DNA from: JALHVH01 sp963773685
Lineage (GTDB): Bacteria > Acidobacteriota > Aminicenantia > Aminicenantales > Saccharicenantaceae
Assembly (NCBI GenBank): GCA_963773685.1
Contig: CAVZBY010000011.1
Coordinates: forward strand, 868,001-932,000
DNA: 64,000 nucleotides
Reading direction: 5' to 3'
Shown: positions 23,066-31,835 of the stretch, in pieces
Layout: the number at the start of each line of letters is the position of its first letter
Numbering within the stretch: position 1 is the first letter of the stretch
Position numbers and translations under genes: made by a program
The notes under the pieces: generated by a model
Seen by the model: only the letters and a program-made list of their open reading frames with translations
Database searches by the model: none
What the model was told of the DNA's origin: nothing

Positions 23066-24052
23066 ATGAGCGCTCGTGAGATCGTCCTCAGCGGAATAAG
23101 GCCCACCGGGGCCGCCCACCTCGGCAATTACGTCGGCGCCCTGCGCAACTGGGTCCGGCTCCAGGAAACCCACGACTGCTATTTCTGCATCGTCGACTGG
23201 CACGCCCTGAGCTCGGATTACGCGGACCCCAAGGGCATCCGGGACAACGTCTTCGACCTCGCCTGCGACCTCCTCAGCCTGGGCCTCGATCCCGAGAAGT
23301 GCGTCCTCTTCGTCCAGTCGGCGGTCAAGGAACACGCCGAACTCCACCTCATCCTGTCGATGATCACCCCGCTCCCCTGGCTGGAGCGGGTCCCGACGTT
23401 CAAGGAACAACAGCAGGAGCTGGCCGACAAGGAGCTCAACACCTACGGCTTCCTGGGATATCCGCTCCTCCAGACGGCGGATATTCTCATCTATAAGGCC
23501 GCCGCCGTCCCCGTCGGCGAGGACCAGGCCTACCACCTGGAGCTCGCCCGGGAGATCGCCCGGCGCTTCAACCGGCTCTACGGGCCCGTCTTCCCCGAAC
23601 CTAAGATGCTCCTGACGGAGGTCCCCAAGCTCGCCGGGACGGACGGCCGGAAGATGAGCAAGTCCTACGGCAACGCCATTTACCTCAAGGACGACGCCGC
23701 CGTCATCCGCGCCAAGATCGCCCCGATGGTGACCGACACGCGGCGGAAGCGGCGCTCGGACCCCGGGGAGCCGAACGATTGCCCGGTCTTCACCCTGCAC
23801 AAGGCCTTCGTCGCCCCCGCCGAGCGGGAATCCCTGGCCTCGGCCTGCCGGACGGCGACCGTCGGCTGTCTCGACTGCAAGAAGGTCGTCATCGACAAGC
23901 TCATCGAATTCCTGACCCCCTATTGGGAGAAGCGGAAAGCCCTGGAAGCCGAGCCCGGCCGGGTCTGGGATATCCTCAAAGACGGGAACGCCAAGGCCGC
24001 ACGGACCGCCCGCAAGACGATGGACGAGGTCCGGTCCGCCATCGGGTTCTAG
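23066..24052 (+). CDS. trpS: Tryptophanyl-tRNA synthetase
   Basis: 328-residue class Ic synthetase that charges tRNA-Trp. HIGH motif variant GAAHLGNYVG near residue 11 and KMSKS in GRKMSKSYGN near 197. Length is normal for the bacterial enzyme. It lies between the M50 protease and scpA with nearly no spacing, so is co-transcribed with them. Confidence 0.97.
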   Translation: MSAREIVLSGIRPTGAAHLGNYVGALRNWVRLQETHDCYFCIVDWHALSSDYADPKGIRDNVFDLACDLLSLGLDPEKCVLFVQSAVKEHAELHLILSMITPLPWLERVPTFKEQQQELADKELNTYGFLGYPLLQTADILIYKAAAVPVGEDQAYHLELAREIARRFNRLYGPVFPEPKMLLTEVPKLAGTDGRKMSKSYGNAIYLKDDAAVIRAKIAPMVTDTRRKRRSDPGEPNDCPVFTLHKAFVAPAERESLASACRTATVGCLDCKKVVIDKLIEFLTPYWEKRKALEAEPGRVWDILKDGNAKAARTARKTMDEVRSAIGF

Positions 24053-24054
24053 CC

Positions 24055-24828
24055 GTGCCCTCCGGAACCGAAGCCCCCCCAACCGCGCCCGAGACGACGG
24101 AAGGCTACCAGGTCCGTCTCGAGATCTTCGAAGGCCCCCTCGACCTTCTCCTCTTCCTCATCCGGAAGAAGAAGATCGACATCCACGACATCCCCATCGC
24201 CGCCATCACCCGGGACTATCTGGAGTACCTCGACCGCAAGGAGCTGATCAACCTCGACCGGGAGGCCGAGTTCCTGTTCGTCGCCGCCCTCCTCATCTAC
24301 ATCAAGTCCCAGATGCTCCTGCCCCGGGAGAAGGACCTGGCCGAGGAGGAGGACCCGCGGCGAACCCTCGTCAACCGGCTCCTCGAGTTCCAGAAGGTCA
24401 AGGCCGCCTGCTCCCTGCTCCGGGAGCGGGAGGACGACCAGCTCCGGCAGTGGAAGCGCAACTTCCTCCCGCCCCTGCCGGGCGAGGAGGACCTGGACTT
24501 CGCCGAGGTCTCTCTTTTCGACCTGGCCGAATCCTTCTTCGTCATCATGCAGAGGCGGGCCGCCCGGGACTTCAAGGTCATCAAGGGCAAGGACGTCTCC
24601 CTCGAGGACAAGATGAAGGAGATGGTCGCGACCCTCGAGGCCGAGGGCCCCTTCGATTTCCTGGAATATTTCGAGCGGCAGGAGACCATGGAAGAGGCCC
24701 TCATAGCCTTTTTCGGCCTCCTCGAGCTCGTCAAATCGCGGACCGTCCAGGCCGTCCAGGACGGGATCTTCAAGACCATCCGGGTCCAGCTCCGCCGGGA
24801 CCCCCGCAGGACGCACGCCCATGAATGA
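24055..24828 (+). CDS. scpA: Segregation and condensation protein A
   Basis: 257-residue kleisin of the SMC condensin complex. The N-terminal signature FEGPLDLLLFLIRKKKIDI and EFLFVAALLIYIKSQMLLP are diagnostic; the C-terminal winged helix closes with FFGLLELVKSRTVQAVQ. The start is a GTG at 24055, two bases after trpS; there is no better ATG upstream. Overlaps scpB by 8 bases. Works in chromosome organisation with ScpB and SMC (smc not in window). Confidence 0.95.
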   Translation: MPSGTEAPPTAPETTEGYQVRLEIFEGPLDLLLFLIRKKKIDIHDIPIAAITRDYLEYLDRKELINLDREAEFLFVAALLIYIKSQMLLPREKDLAEEEDPRRTLVNRLLEFQKVKAACSLLREREDDQLRQWKRNFLPPLPGEEDLDFAEVSLFDLAESFFVIMQRRAARDFKVIKGKDVSLEDKMKEMVATLEAEGPFDFLEYFERQETMEEALIAFFGLLELVKSRTVQAVQDGIFKTIRVQLRRDPRRTHAHE

Positions 24829-25396
24829 GACCGCCCCCGCCGCCCCCGTCGTCGAGAATCTCCCGGGGATCATCGAAGCCCTGATCTTCATCTCCCAGGA
24901 CCCGCTGACCGTCGACCGGATCAAGAGCGTCGTCGAAGGCGCCTCCGTCGAGGATATCCAGGCCGCCGTCGAGGCGCTCGTCGCCGGAGCGGAGTCCCGC
25001 CCCGGCGGGGTCCGGATCATCCAGGTCGGCGGCGGGTACGTCTTCGCCACCCGGCCCGACCACGACCGCTGGGTCCGGCGCCTCCTCCAGATCGAGCGCA
25101 AGAACCGCCTGTCCTCGGCCGCCCTGGAAAGCCTCTGCGCCATCGCCTACAATCCCGACGTCACTCAGTCCGAGATCTCCGCTCTCCGCGGCGTGGATTC
25201 CTCGGGGACGCTGAAAACGCTCCTCGAGAAGAAGCTCATCCGCATCGTCGGCCGGAAGAAGGCGCCCGGGAACCCGCTCGTCTACCGGACCTCGGACAAG
25301 TTCCTCCAATATTTCGGCCTGAACAGCCTGGAGGAGCTCCCCTCGGAGGAAGAGATCGCCCGAATCCTCCAGGAGGACAAGACGTCCGAGCCGTAG
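24821..25396 (+). CDS. scpB: Segregation and condensation protein B
   Basis: 191-residue winged-helix protein that dimerises and binds the ScpA kleisin. Signature pieces: IIEALIFISQDPLTVDRI, GGYVFATRPDH, SSAALESLCAIAYNPDVTQSEI and GRKKAPGNPLVYRTSDKFL. Last gene of the M50-trpS-scpAB operon; a new promoter follows at once. Confidence 0.95.
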   Translation: MNETAPAAPVVENLPGIIEALIFISQDPLTVDRIKSVVEGASVEDIQAAVEALVAGAESRPGGVRIIQVGGGYVFATRPDHDRWVRRLLQIERKNRLSSAALESLCAIAYNPDVTQSEISALRGVDSSGTLKTLLEKKLIRIVGRKKAPGNPLVYRTSDKFLQYFGLNSLEELPSEEEIARILQEDKTSEP

Positions 25397-25428
25397 CCTC
25401 TAAGTTCAGATATCACCATCACTTAGAG

Positions 25429-25457
25429 TTGACAAAGAGGGCCGTCTCGTATAGTAT
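25429..25457 (+). promoter_or_regulatory. Promoter for the ispH-S1-HU operon
   Basis: TTGACA (25429-25434), 17-base spacer, TAGTAT (25452-25457), followed by a leader with GTGGAGGA just before the ATG at 25486. Confidence 0.65.
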
Positions 25458-25485
25458 AAAGCACTATTCTCGGAATCGTGGAGGA

Positions 25486-26355
25486 ATGGAAATCATCGTC
25501 GCCGGCAACACCGGACTCTGTTATGGGGTCCGCAGGGCTTTAAGCATCGTCCGGCGGACGTGCGGCTCGGCGGCCGGCCCCGTCCGGACGCTCGGGGACA
25601 TCGTCCACAACCCCCGGGTGGTCGCCGACCTCGAGCGGCTGGGCGCTCGCTCCGCCGCCTCTCCGGCCGACGTCCGCGGGGGGACGGTCGTCATCCGCAG
25701 CCACGGGATCTCGCCGGAGGTCCGCCGCCGCCTGCTTCGGAAGAAGCTCGAGGTCGTGGACGCGACCTGCCCCATCGTTTCCGGGATCCAGGAGCTCGTC
25801 GCCGGGCTCACACGTTCGGGCGGGGAGGTCGTCCTCGTCGGGAACCCGGGCCACCCCGAGGTCCTCGGGCTCCTCGGCTACGGCCGGGGGCGCGTCGTCG
25901 TCGTCGAGGACGAGGCCGGGGCCAGGGCCCTCCCCTGGCGCCGGACGCGGGCCGTCATCGCCCAATCCACCCAGGACGAGGCCCTGTTCGGACGCGTCGC
26001 GGCGGCCCTGGTCGAAAGGACCGGAGAGATCCGCGTCCACAACACCATCTGCCGTTCCGCCCGGACGCGGCAGCGGGCGACCGCCGAGCTCGCCGCCCGG
26101 GTCGACGTCATGCTCGTCGTCGGCGGGAAGAAGAGCTCCAATACCGCGAAGCTCGCCGGGATCGCCCGGCGCATCCGGCCTCGGACCTATTGCGTCGAGG
26201 ATGCCTCCGGCATCCGGCCGGCGATGCTCCGGGGAGCGGGGACCATCGGGGTCTCGGGAGGGGCGTCGACCCCGCCCGAGGTCCTTCGGGAAGTCGTGGA
26301 AAGGATAAAGACACGCATCGAACATAAAAATCCAAGGGAGAAGAGAGTCCAATGA
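25486..26355 (+). CDS. ispH: 4-hydroxy-3-methylbut-2-enyl diphosphate reductase
   Basis: 289-residue [4Fe-4S] enzyme of the last step of the MEP isoprenoid pathway, making IPP and DMAPP. The three cluster Cys are in GLCYGVRRA, DATCPIV and NTICRSA. His residues in DIVHNPRV and RSHGIS and the catalytic Glu region GNPGHPEVLG are present. The start at 25486 is set by the adjacent GGAGG; the frame is open further upstream but into the promoter. Overlaps the S1 gene by 4 bases, a linkage seen widely in Firmicutes as an ispH-rpsA unit. Confidence 0.95.
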   Translation: MEIIVAGNTGLCYGVRRALSIVRRTCGSAAGPVRTLGDIVHNPRVVADLERLGARSAASPADVRGGTVVIRSHGISPEVRRRLLRKKLEVVDATCPIVSGIQELVAGLTRSGGEVVLVGNPGHPEVLGLLGYGRGRVVVVEDEAGARALPWRRTRAVIAQSTQDEALFGRVAAALVERTGEIRVHNTICRSARTRQRATAELAARVDVMLVVGGKKSSNTAKLAGIARRIRPRTYCVEDASGIRPAMLRGAGTIGVSGGASTPPEVLREVVERIKTRIEHKNPREKRVQ

Positions 26356-28088
26356 CAGACGCAACCAAGCACACGGAGGCCAACGAAAAATTGTCCCAGG
26401 AGGACTATGCGGACCTGCTGGACCGCTATCAATTCAGCACGGGCGAGATCACCCAGGGCAAGCTCGTCAAGGGCAAGGTCATCAAGAAGACCCCGACCCA
26501 CATCCTGGTGGACATCGGGTTCAAGACCGAGGGGGTCATCCCGGTCGAGGATTTCCGGGAGGAGGAGCTCGCCGACCTCCAGCCGGGCGACGAGGTCGAC
26601 GCGACGCTCGAGAGGACCGACCGCAAGGACGGCTACATGATCCTCTCCAAGAAGAGGGCGGACGCGTTCCGGGCCCTGGACAACCTGGAGAAAGCCTTCA
26701 CCCACAACGGCTGGGTTACGGGCATCGTCAAGGAACGGTCCAAGAGCGGCTACCTCGTCGACGTGGGCATCGAGGCCTTCCTGCCGGAATCCCACGCCGA
26801 CATCAAGGCCATCCGAGACCCCGACGCCCTCATCGGACAGAGCTTCAAGTTCAAGGTCATGAAGTTCGACCGCAAGACCGAGAACGCCGTCGTCTCCCGG
26901 AGGCTCTTCCTCCAGGACGAGCGCGACAAGAAGCGCCGACGGGTCTTCAGCCATATCGTCCAGGGACAGAAGGTCAAGGGCCACGTCAAGTCGTTGACGA
27001 GCTTCGGGGCCTTCGTGGACATCGGCGGGGTGGAAGGCCTGCTCCACGTTTCGGACATGACCTGGGGGAAGGTCGCCCATCCGTCGGAGCTCTACCAGGT
27101 CGGGCAGGAGGTCGAGGTCGTCATCCTCGATTTCAACGAGAAGGACGAGCGGATCTCCCTGGGCGCCAAGCAGCTCACCCCCGATCCCTGGCTCGACCTC
27201 GACCAGAGGTACCTGGCCGGGCAGAAGATCACGGGCCGCGTCGTCAGCCTCACCGACTTCGGCGCCTTCGTCGAGCTCGAGAAGGGCGTCGAGGGTCTGG
27301 TCCACATATCGGACCTGAGCTGGTCGCGGAAGCTCGTCCACCCCAAGAAGGTCCTCACCCCGGGCCAGGAGGTCGTCGTCACCATCCTCGAGATCAACAC
27401 CGCCTCCAAGCGGATCTCGCTCGGCCTCAAGCAGGCCATGCCCCACCCCCTCGAGGTCTTCAAGCAGAAGTACGGCGTCGGAACGCGGATCAAGGGGACG
27501 GTGACGAGCATCACCGACTTCGGCGCTTTCCTCGAGGTCGAGAAAGGCATCGAGGGCCTCATCCACATCTCCGACATCAGCTGGGAGAAGATCAAGCACC
27601 CCTCGGAGAAGCTCAAGGTGGGCGACGAGGCCGAGGCGGTCATTCTGAACATCGACGTCGAGCGGCAGAAGGTCTCCCTCGGCATCAAGCAGCTCGAGGG
27701 CGATATCTGGGAGGATTTCTTCGCCCGTCAGAAGATGGGGGACATCCTCAAGGTCAAGATCGTCCGGCTCACGGACTTCGGCGTCTTCGTCGAGATCATC
27801 CCCGGCATCGAGGGCGTCGTGTTCTCCTCCGAGCTCGACGAGAAGAAGATCGAGAAGCCGTCCGAGGCCTTCGCCGTCGGCGACGAGCGCAACGCCAAGA
27901 TCATCAAGATGAACGCCAAGACCAAAAAGCTCTCCCTGAGCTTCAAGCAGGCCCAGTTCGACATGCAGAGGGCCGAGTTCCAGAAATACATGGAATCCCA
28001 GGACCACGGCATGACGCTGGGGGACCTGATGAAGGACCAGCTCGCCAAGATCCATTCTCCTAAGAAAGTCAGCAAAAAGGAGGAGTGA
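26352..28088 (+). CDS. rpsA: 30S ribosomal protein S1 (six S1 domains)
   Basis: 578-residue RNA-binding protein with six S1/OB repeats at about 36-104, 122-187, 206-274, 291-361, 378-448 and 463-532. The repeated phrase is SLTDFGAFVELEKGVEGLVHIS with variants. Full length and repeat number match ribosomal S1 of Gram-negative-type bacteria, which helps load mRNA lacking strong SD sites. That fits the many SD-poor genes here. Followed after 1 base by an HU/IHF gene. Confidence 0.93.
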   Translation: MTDATKHTEANEKLSQEDYADLLDRYQFSTGEITQGKLVKGKVIKKTPTHILVDIGFKTEGVIPVEDFREEELADLQPGDEVDATLERTDRKDGYMILSKKRADAFRALDNLEKAFTHNGWVTGIVKERSKSGYLVDVGIEAFLPESHADIKAIRDPDALIGQSFKFKVMKFDRKTENAVVSRRLFLQDERDKKRRRVFSHIVQGQKVKGHVKSLTSFGAFVDIGGVEGLLHVSDMTWGKVAHPSELYQVGQEVEVVILDFNEKDERISLGAKQLTPDPWLDLDQRYLAGQKITGRVVSLTDFGAFVELEKGVEGLVHISDLSWSRKLVHPKKVLTPGQEVVVTILEINTASKRISLGLKQAMPHPLEVFKQKYGVGTRIKGTVTSITDFGAFLEVEKGIEGLIHISDISWEKIKHPSEKLKVGDEAEAVILNIDVERQKVSLGIKQLEGDIWEDFFARQKMGDILKVKIVRLTDFGVFVEIIPGIEGVVFSSELDEKKIEKPSEAFAVGDERNAKIIKMNAKTKKLSLSFKQAQFDMQRAEFQKYMESQDHGMTLGDLMKDQLAKIHSPKKVSKKEE

Positions 28089-28089
28089 G

Positions 28090-28365
28090 ATGATCAAAGC
28101 CGATCTCATCAACAAGATCTCGCAGGAGATGAGCATCCCCAAGCAGGAGGCCGAAGAGGGGGTGAACCTGTTCTTCGATATGATCAAGGAGGCCATCCTC
28201 AAGGGGGACGAGATCGAGATCCGGGGCTTCGGGAGCTTCCGCTTCCGGAAGCGGACGTCCCGCTCCGGCCGGAACCCGCGGACCGGCGAGCCGGTCAAGG
28301 TCCCGCCGAAGAAGGTCCTCTACTTCAAGCCGAGCAAGCTCCTCAAGGAGCTCATCAACAAGTGA
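28090..28365 (+). CDS. HU/IHF family DNA-binding protein
   Basis: 91-residue histone-like protein. Conserved pieces: DLINKISQEMSIPKQEAEE, EIRGFGSFRFRKR and the DNA-binding arm RSGRNPRTGEPVKVP. Length and the S1-linked location resemble IHF-beta (himD follows rpsA in Proteobacteria), but HU cannot be excluded. Bends DNA and would assist sigma-54 promoters, present in this window. Confidence 0.94.
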   Translation: MIKADLINKISQEMSIPKQEAEEGVNLFFDMIKEAILKGDEIEIRGFGSFRFRKRTSRSGRNPRTGEPVKVPPKKVLYFKPSKLLKELINK

Positions 28366-28853
28366 CGCGCTACATCACGACCCCCTGGCGCGAGCGCTAC
28401 ATCCGGACGGCGGGGCGGGCGAAGGGTTGCGTCCTTTGCGCCGCCCTGAGGCGCCGGTCGGATGCGGCGGCCCACATCCTTTTCCGGGGGGACGCGCATT
28501 TCATCATCCTCAACAAGTACCCGTACACGCCGGGGCACCTGATGATCGCCCCCTGCCGGCATACGGCCGCGTTCGAGCGGGCGACCCCGGCCGAAGCCGC
28601 CGAGCTGGCCCGCCTGGCCCAGATGTCCATGCGGATCCTCCGGGCCCGCTATCGCCCCGACGGGTTCAACGCCGGGATGAACCTCGGCCGCTGCGCCGGC
28701 GCCGGCGTGACCGAGCATTACCATCTCCACGTCGTCCCCCGCTGGTCGGGGGATTCCAACTTCCTTCCGCTGGTCGGCGGGACCAGGACGTTCGTCGAGG
28801 ACCTCGACACGACCTACAAGCGCCTGCGGCCCCTGTTCGAAAAGGAGAAGTGA
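28362..28853 (+). CDS. HIT family hydrolase/transferase
   Basis: 163-residue histidine-triad protein with motif EHYHLHVVPRW (HxHxH). Upstream elements FIILNKYPYTPGHLMIAP and FNAGMNLGRCAGAG match the AP4A phosphorylase-like branch of HIT proteins. An N-terminal Cys pair (CVLC) may bind zinc with a downstream His. Start is a GTG overlapping the HU stop. Acts on nucleotide phosphoesters; the exact substrate is unknown. Confidence 0.9.
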   Translation: MTRYITTPWRERYIRTAGRAKGCVLCAALRRRSDAAAHILFRGDAHFIILNKYPYTPGHLMIAPCRHTAAFERATPAEAAELARLAQMSMRILRARYRPDGFNAGMNLGRCAGAGVTEHYHLHVVPRWSGDSNFLPLVGGTRTFVEDLDTTYKRLRPLFEKEK

Positions 28854-28857
28854 CACC

Positions 28858-30786
28858 ATGCTAAAAACGATGCGACGGAACGTCAAAGCCCTCAAGCCCA
28901 CCCTGTGGATCATCATCGCGACCTTCATCATCGCCATCTTCGCCATCTGGGGCGGCGCCGGGCGGCTCGGCGAGTCCGAGAACTCCGGCACGCTGGCCTC
29001 CATCGGCCGCGAGCACATCTCCTCGGACCTCTACTTCCAGACCCTGCGCCAGCGGCTCGAGGCCATGAAGCGGGAATACAACCAGCTCGACCGGGGCCTC
29101 ATCCAGCAGCTCAACGTCCCCCAGCAGGTCCTCCAGCAGATGGTCGAGCAGTCGCTGCTCCTCCAGATCGCCAAGGACATGAGGATCGGGGCCACCGACG
29201 AGGAGGTCCGCAGCCGCATCGTCTCCTACCCCGTCTTCCAGAAGGACGGCCGGTTCATCGGCTTCGAGGAATACAAGCGGCTCCTGGACTGGAACCGCCT
29301 CCCGCTGGCCGAGTTCGAATCGGGCCTCAAGAAGGAGATCGCCCTCGGCAAGGTCGTCCAGGTCCTCACCTCCGGGATCGCGGTCTCGGACGAGGAGGTC
29401 TGGGCGAACTACCGGAATCAGAACGAATCGGCCAAGATCGAGGTTCTCGTCGCCGAGACGGACAAGATCGCGGTCGCCGAACAGCCCGACGCCGCCGCGG
29501 TCCAGGCTTTCTTCGAGAAGGACAAGGCCCGCTACCGGATCCCCGAGACCCGGACGGCCGACTACGTCTTCTTCCGGACCGACGACCTCAAGAAGGACGT
29601 CAAGATCGATCCGGCCGAGATCGAGGCCTACTACCGGGACAACGTCTCCCAATTCCGGGAGCCCGGGAAGATCCGCGTGAGCCGCGTCTGGCTGCCTTTC
29701 ACCGCGGCCGACAAGGGAGCGGTCCTGGCCGAGGCCGAGGACGTCCGGAAGCGGGCCGAGGCGGGCGAGGACTTCGCCGAACTGGCCCGCCGGCATTCCA
29801 AGGACGACAAGGCCAAGGCCGGCGGGGACTGGGGAATCGCCGACTGGCTGACCCTTTCGGGCCCGGAGACCGACGAGATCCGGAAGCTCGAGGCGGGCCG
29901 CGTCTCCGGCGTCGTCGCCATCGAAGGAGGCGCGGCGGTCTTCAAGGCGACCGAAAGGACCGCGGACGTCACCCGTCCCCTCGACGAGGTCCGGGCCGTG
30001 GTCAAGGGCAGTCTCGAGGAGCAGAAGGCCCGGGAGCTGGCCGCCGAAAAAGCCGCCCGCGTCGAGAAGGCCGCCCGGAGGCAGAAGAGCCTGGATGTCG
30101 CCGTCCAGAAAGAGGGGCTCAAGATCAAGACTTCGGCCCCCCTCAAGCTGGGAGAGGCCCTCGAGGAATTCGATCCGTCCGGATCCGTCGCCCAGGCGCT
30201 CTTCACCCTCAAGGACAAGGAGGTCTCGGCCCCGATCTACACCTACACCGGGATCGCCCTCGCCCAGCTCCGCGCGATCGAGCCGGAGCGGCCCGCCAAG
30301 CTGGAAGAGGTCCGGGATCGGGTCGTCCAGGACATCCTGAACGTCAAGAAGCGGGACAAGGCCCTGGAGAAGCTCAACGGCGTCCGGGCCGAGCTCAAGG
30401 ATGACTGGGCGGAGGCCGCCCAGAAGAACGGCCTCGAGCTCAAGAGCGTCGAGGCCCACAAGCGGGGTCAGTACGTCAGCCTCGTCGGCGAGAACGCCGA
30501 GGTCGACGAGATGGCCTTCTCCCTGCCGCTCCGGGAGTCGAGCCGCCCGGTGGAGGTCGAGGGCGGGTACGCCCTCGTCCGCGTTCTCGAGCGCAAGGAG
30601 GTCGTCCGGGCCGATTTCGACAAGGTCCGGGACGCCGAAAAGGCCACCCTCCTCGAAACGCAGAGGAGCAAGTTCCTCCAGTCGTTCCTGGTCAAGGCCC
30701 GGGACGACAAGAAGGTCCAGATCAACTACGACCTCTTTCTCAAGATCAACACGGACGTCCTGAACCGGTTCGCCGGGGCGGAATGA
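28858..30786 (+). CDS. PpiD/SurA-like periplasmic peptidyl-prolyl isomerase
   Basis: 642-residue envelope chaperone. A single N-terminal membrane anchor (TLWIIIATFIIAIFAIWGG) is followed by a SurA_N-type helical domain, where QQVLQQMVEQSLLLQIAKDM is typical. A parvulin (rotamase) domain near 270-365 has GEDFAELARRHSKDDKAKAGGD. A second, weaker rotamase-like region follows. Overall layout is that of PpiD, helping outer-membrane or secreted proteins to fold. Four bases after the HIT gene. Confidence 0.88.
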   Translation: MLKTMRRNVKALKPTLWIIIATFIIAIFAIWGGAGRLGESENSGTLASIGREHISSDLYFQTLRQRLEAMKREYNQLDRGLIQQLNVPQQVLQQMVEQSLLLQIAKDMRIGATDEEVRSRIVSYPVFQKDGRFIGFEEYKRLLDWNRLPLAEFESGLKKEIALGKVVQVLTSGIAVSDEEVWANYRNQNESAKIEVLVAETDKIAVAEQPDAAAVQAFFEKDKARYRIPETRTADYVFFRTDDLKKDVKIDPAEIEAYYRDNVSQFREPGKIRVSRVWLPFTAADKGAVLAEAEDVRKRAEAGEDFAELARRHSKDDKAKAGGDWGIADWLTLSGPETDEIRKLEAGRVSGVVAIEGGAAVFKATERTADVTRPLDEVRAVVKGSLEEQKARELAAEKAARVEKAARRQKSLDVAVQKEGLKIKTSAPLKLGEALEEFDPSGSVAQALFTLKDKEVSAPIYTYTGIALAQLRAIEPERPAKLEEVRDRVVQDILNVKKRDKALEKLNGVRAELKDDWAEAAQKNGLELKSVEAHKRGQYVSLVGENAEVDEMAFSLPLRESSRPVEVEGGYALVRVLERKEVVRADFDKVRDAEKATLLETQRSKFLQSFLVKARDDKKVQINYDLFLKINTDVLNRFAGAE

Positions 30787-30834
30787 TCCCCCGCTCCGGG
30801 CGGCCCGGAGGCTAACGCCGCCAGGGAGGAAACC

Positions 30835-31782
30835 ATGTCGATGATCAAGCTTTATCAGGCCGCCGGACGGGCGGTCAACCAATCCCTCAAGGTCCGGAAG
30901 GGCGAGAGCTTCCTGCTCGTCACCGACAAGCAGAAGCTCGAGATCGCCGAGGCCCTGGCCTACTGGGCGAAGCAGGCGGGCGCCGAGACGACGACCTACC
31001 TGATGACCGAGACCCTGCGCCCCATCACGGAGCCGACCCGGCTCTTCAAGGAGCTCACGAAGCGGGCCAAGGTTTTCGTCTACATGCTCGACGCCCGGAG
31101 CGCCGAGAAGCCCTTCCGCGGGTTCATGGTCTCCGAAGGCATGAAGCGAAGCCGGATCTGCATGATGCCCGGGATCACCCGGGACATGATGGAGCGGCTC
31201 GTCAACATCGACTTCGGCGAGATGGACCTGTTCACCAGGAAGGTCATCCGCGCCCTCGAGGACGCCGGCGACGTCCTCATCGAGAACGCGGCCGGCACGC
31301 ACATCGAATTCAGCGTCGCGGGCCGCCGCTGGGACAACGACAACGGCGACATCTCCCGCAAGGGGAAGCACGGGAACCTGCCCGCGGGAGAATGCTACAC
31401 CTGCCCCGTCGAAGCGACCTTCACCGGGAAGCTCGTCATCAGCCTCATCGACGAGTACCTCGGCCGCGGGGTCATGGAGTTCCGGAAGGGCAAGCTCGTC
31501 AAATGGAGCGGCCGGGGCATCGAGGCCGTCCTCAAGAACATCGGCGGCGACCCGACCGGCCGGATCATCGGCGAGTTCGGGATCGGGACGAACCGGGGCG
31601 CCCGCATCTCGGCCAACATGCTCGAGGCCGAGAAGGCCTTCGGGACGGTCCACTTCGCCATCGGCGACTCCTACGGCATCGGCTTGAACAAGAGCAAGCA
31701 CCACTACGACGCGCTGGTCGACAAGGTGACGATCCGGGCCAAGGGAAAGCTCATCGCCCGGAACGGAAAGTTCCTGATCTAG
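30835..31782 (+). CDS. M29 family aminopeptidase-like protein
   Basis: 315-residue protein of the peptidase M29 (aminopeptidase T/S) family. Recognisable parts: LLVTDKQKLEIAEALAYWA, the putative metal ligands in FRKGKLVKWSG / GRIIGEFGIGTNRGAR and the C-terminal HFAIGDSYGIGLNKSKHHYD. It is shorter than the typical 400-410 residues of AmpS, lacking part of the N-terminal region. SD GGGAGGAAACC just before ATG 30835. Cytoplasmic peptide turnover is likely. Confidence 0.85.
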   Translation: MSMIKLYQAAGRAVNQSLKVRKGESFLLVTDKQKLEIAEALAYWAKQAGAETTTYLMTETLRPITEPTRLFKELTKRAKVFVYMLDARSAEKPFRGFMVSEGMKRSRICMMPGITRDMMERLVNIDFGEMDLFTRKVIRALEDAGDVLIENAAGTHIEFSVAGRRWDNDNGDISRKGKHGNLPAGECYTCPVEATFTGKLVISLIDEYLGRGVMEFRKGKLVKWSGRGIEAVLKNIGGDPTGRIIGEFGIGTNRGARISANMLEAEKAFGTVHFAIGDSYGIGLNKSKHHYDALVDKVTIRAKGKLIARNGKFLI

Positions 31783-31797
31783 GCGCCCGCCGGGGCC

Positions 31798-31826
31798 TTG
31801 ATAGGGCATCTCCCGATGCCTAGAAT
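31798..31826 (+). promoter_or_regulatory. Promoter for patB-like gene
   Basis: TTGATA (31798-31803), 17-base spacer, TAGAAT (31821-31826). The -10 box ends 9 bases before the ATG at 31836, giving an almost leaderless transcript. Confidence 0.65.
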
Positions 31827-31835
31827 GGTGCGGAC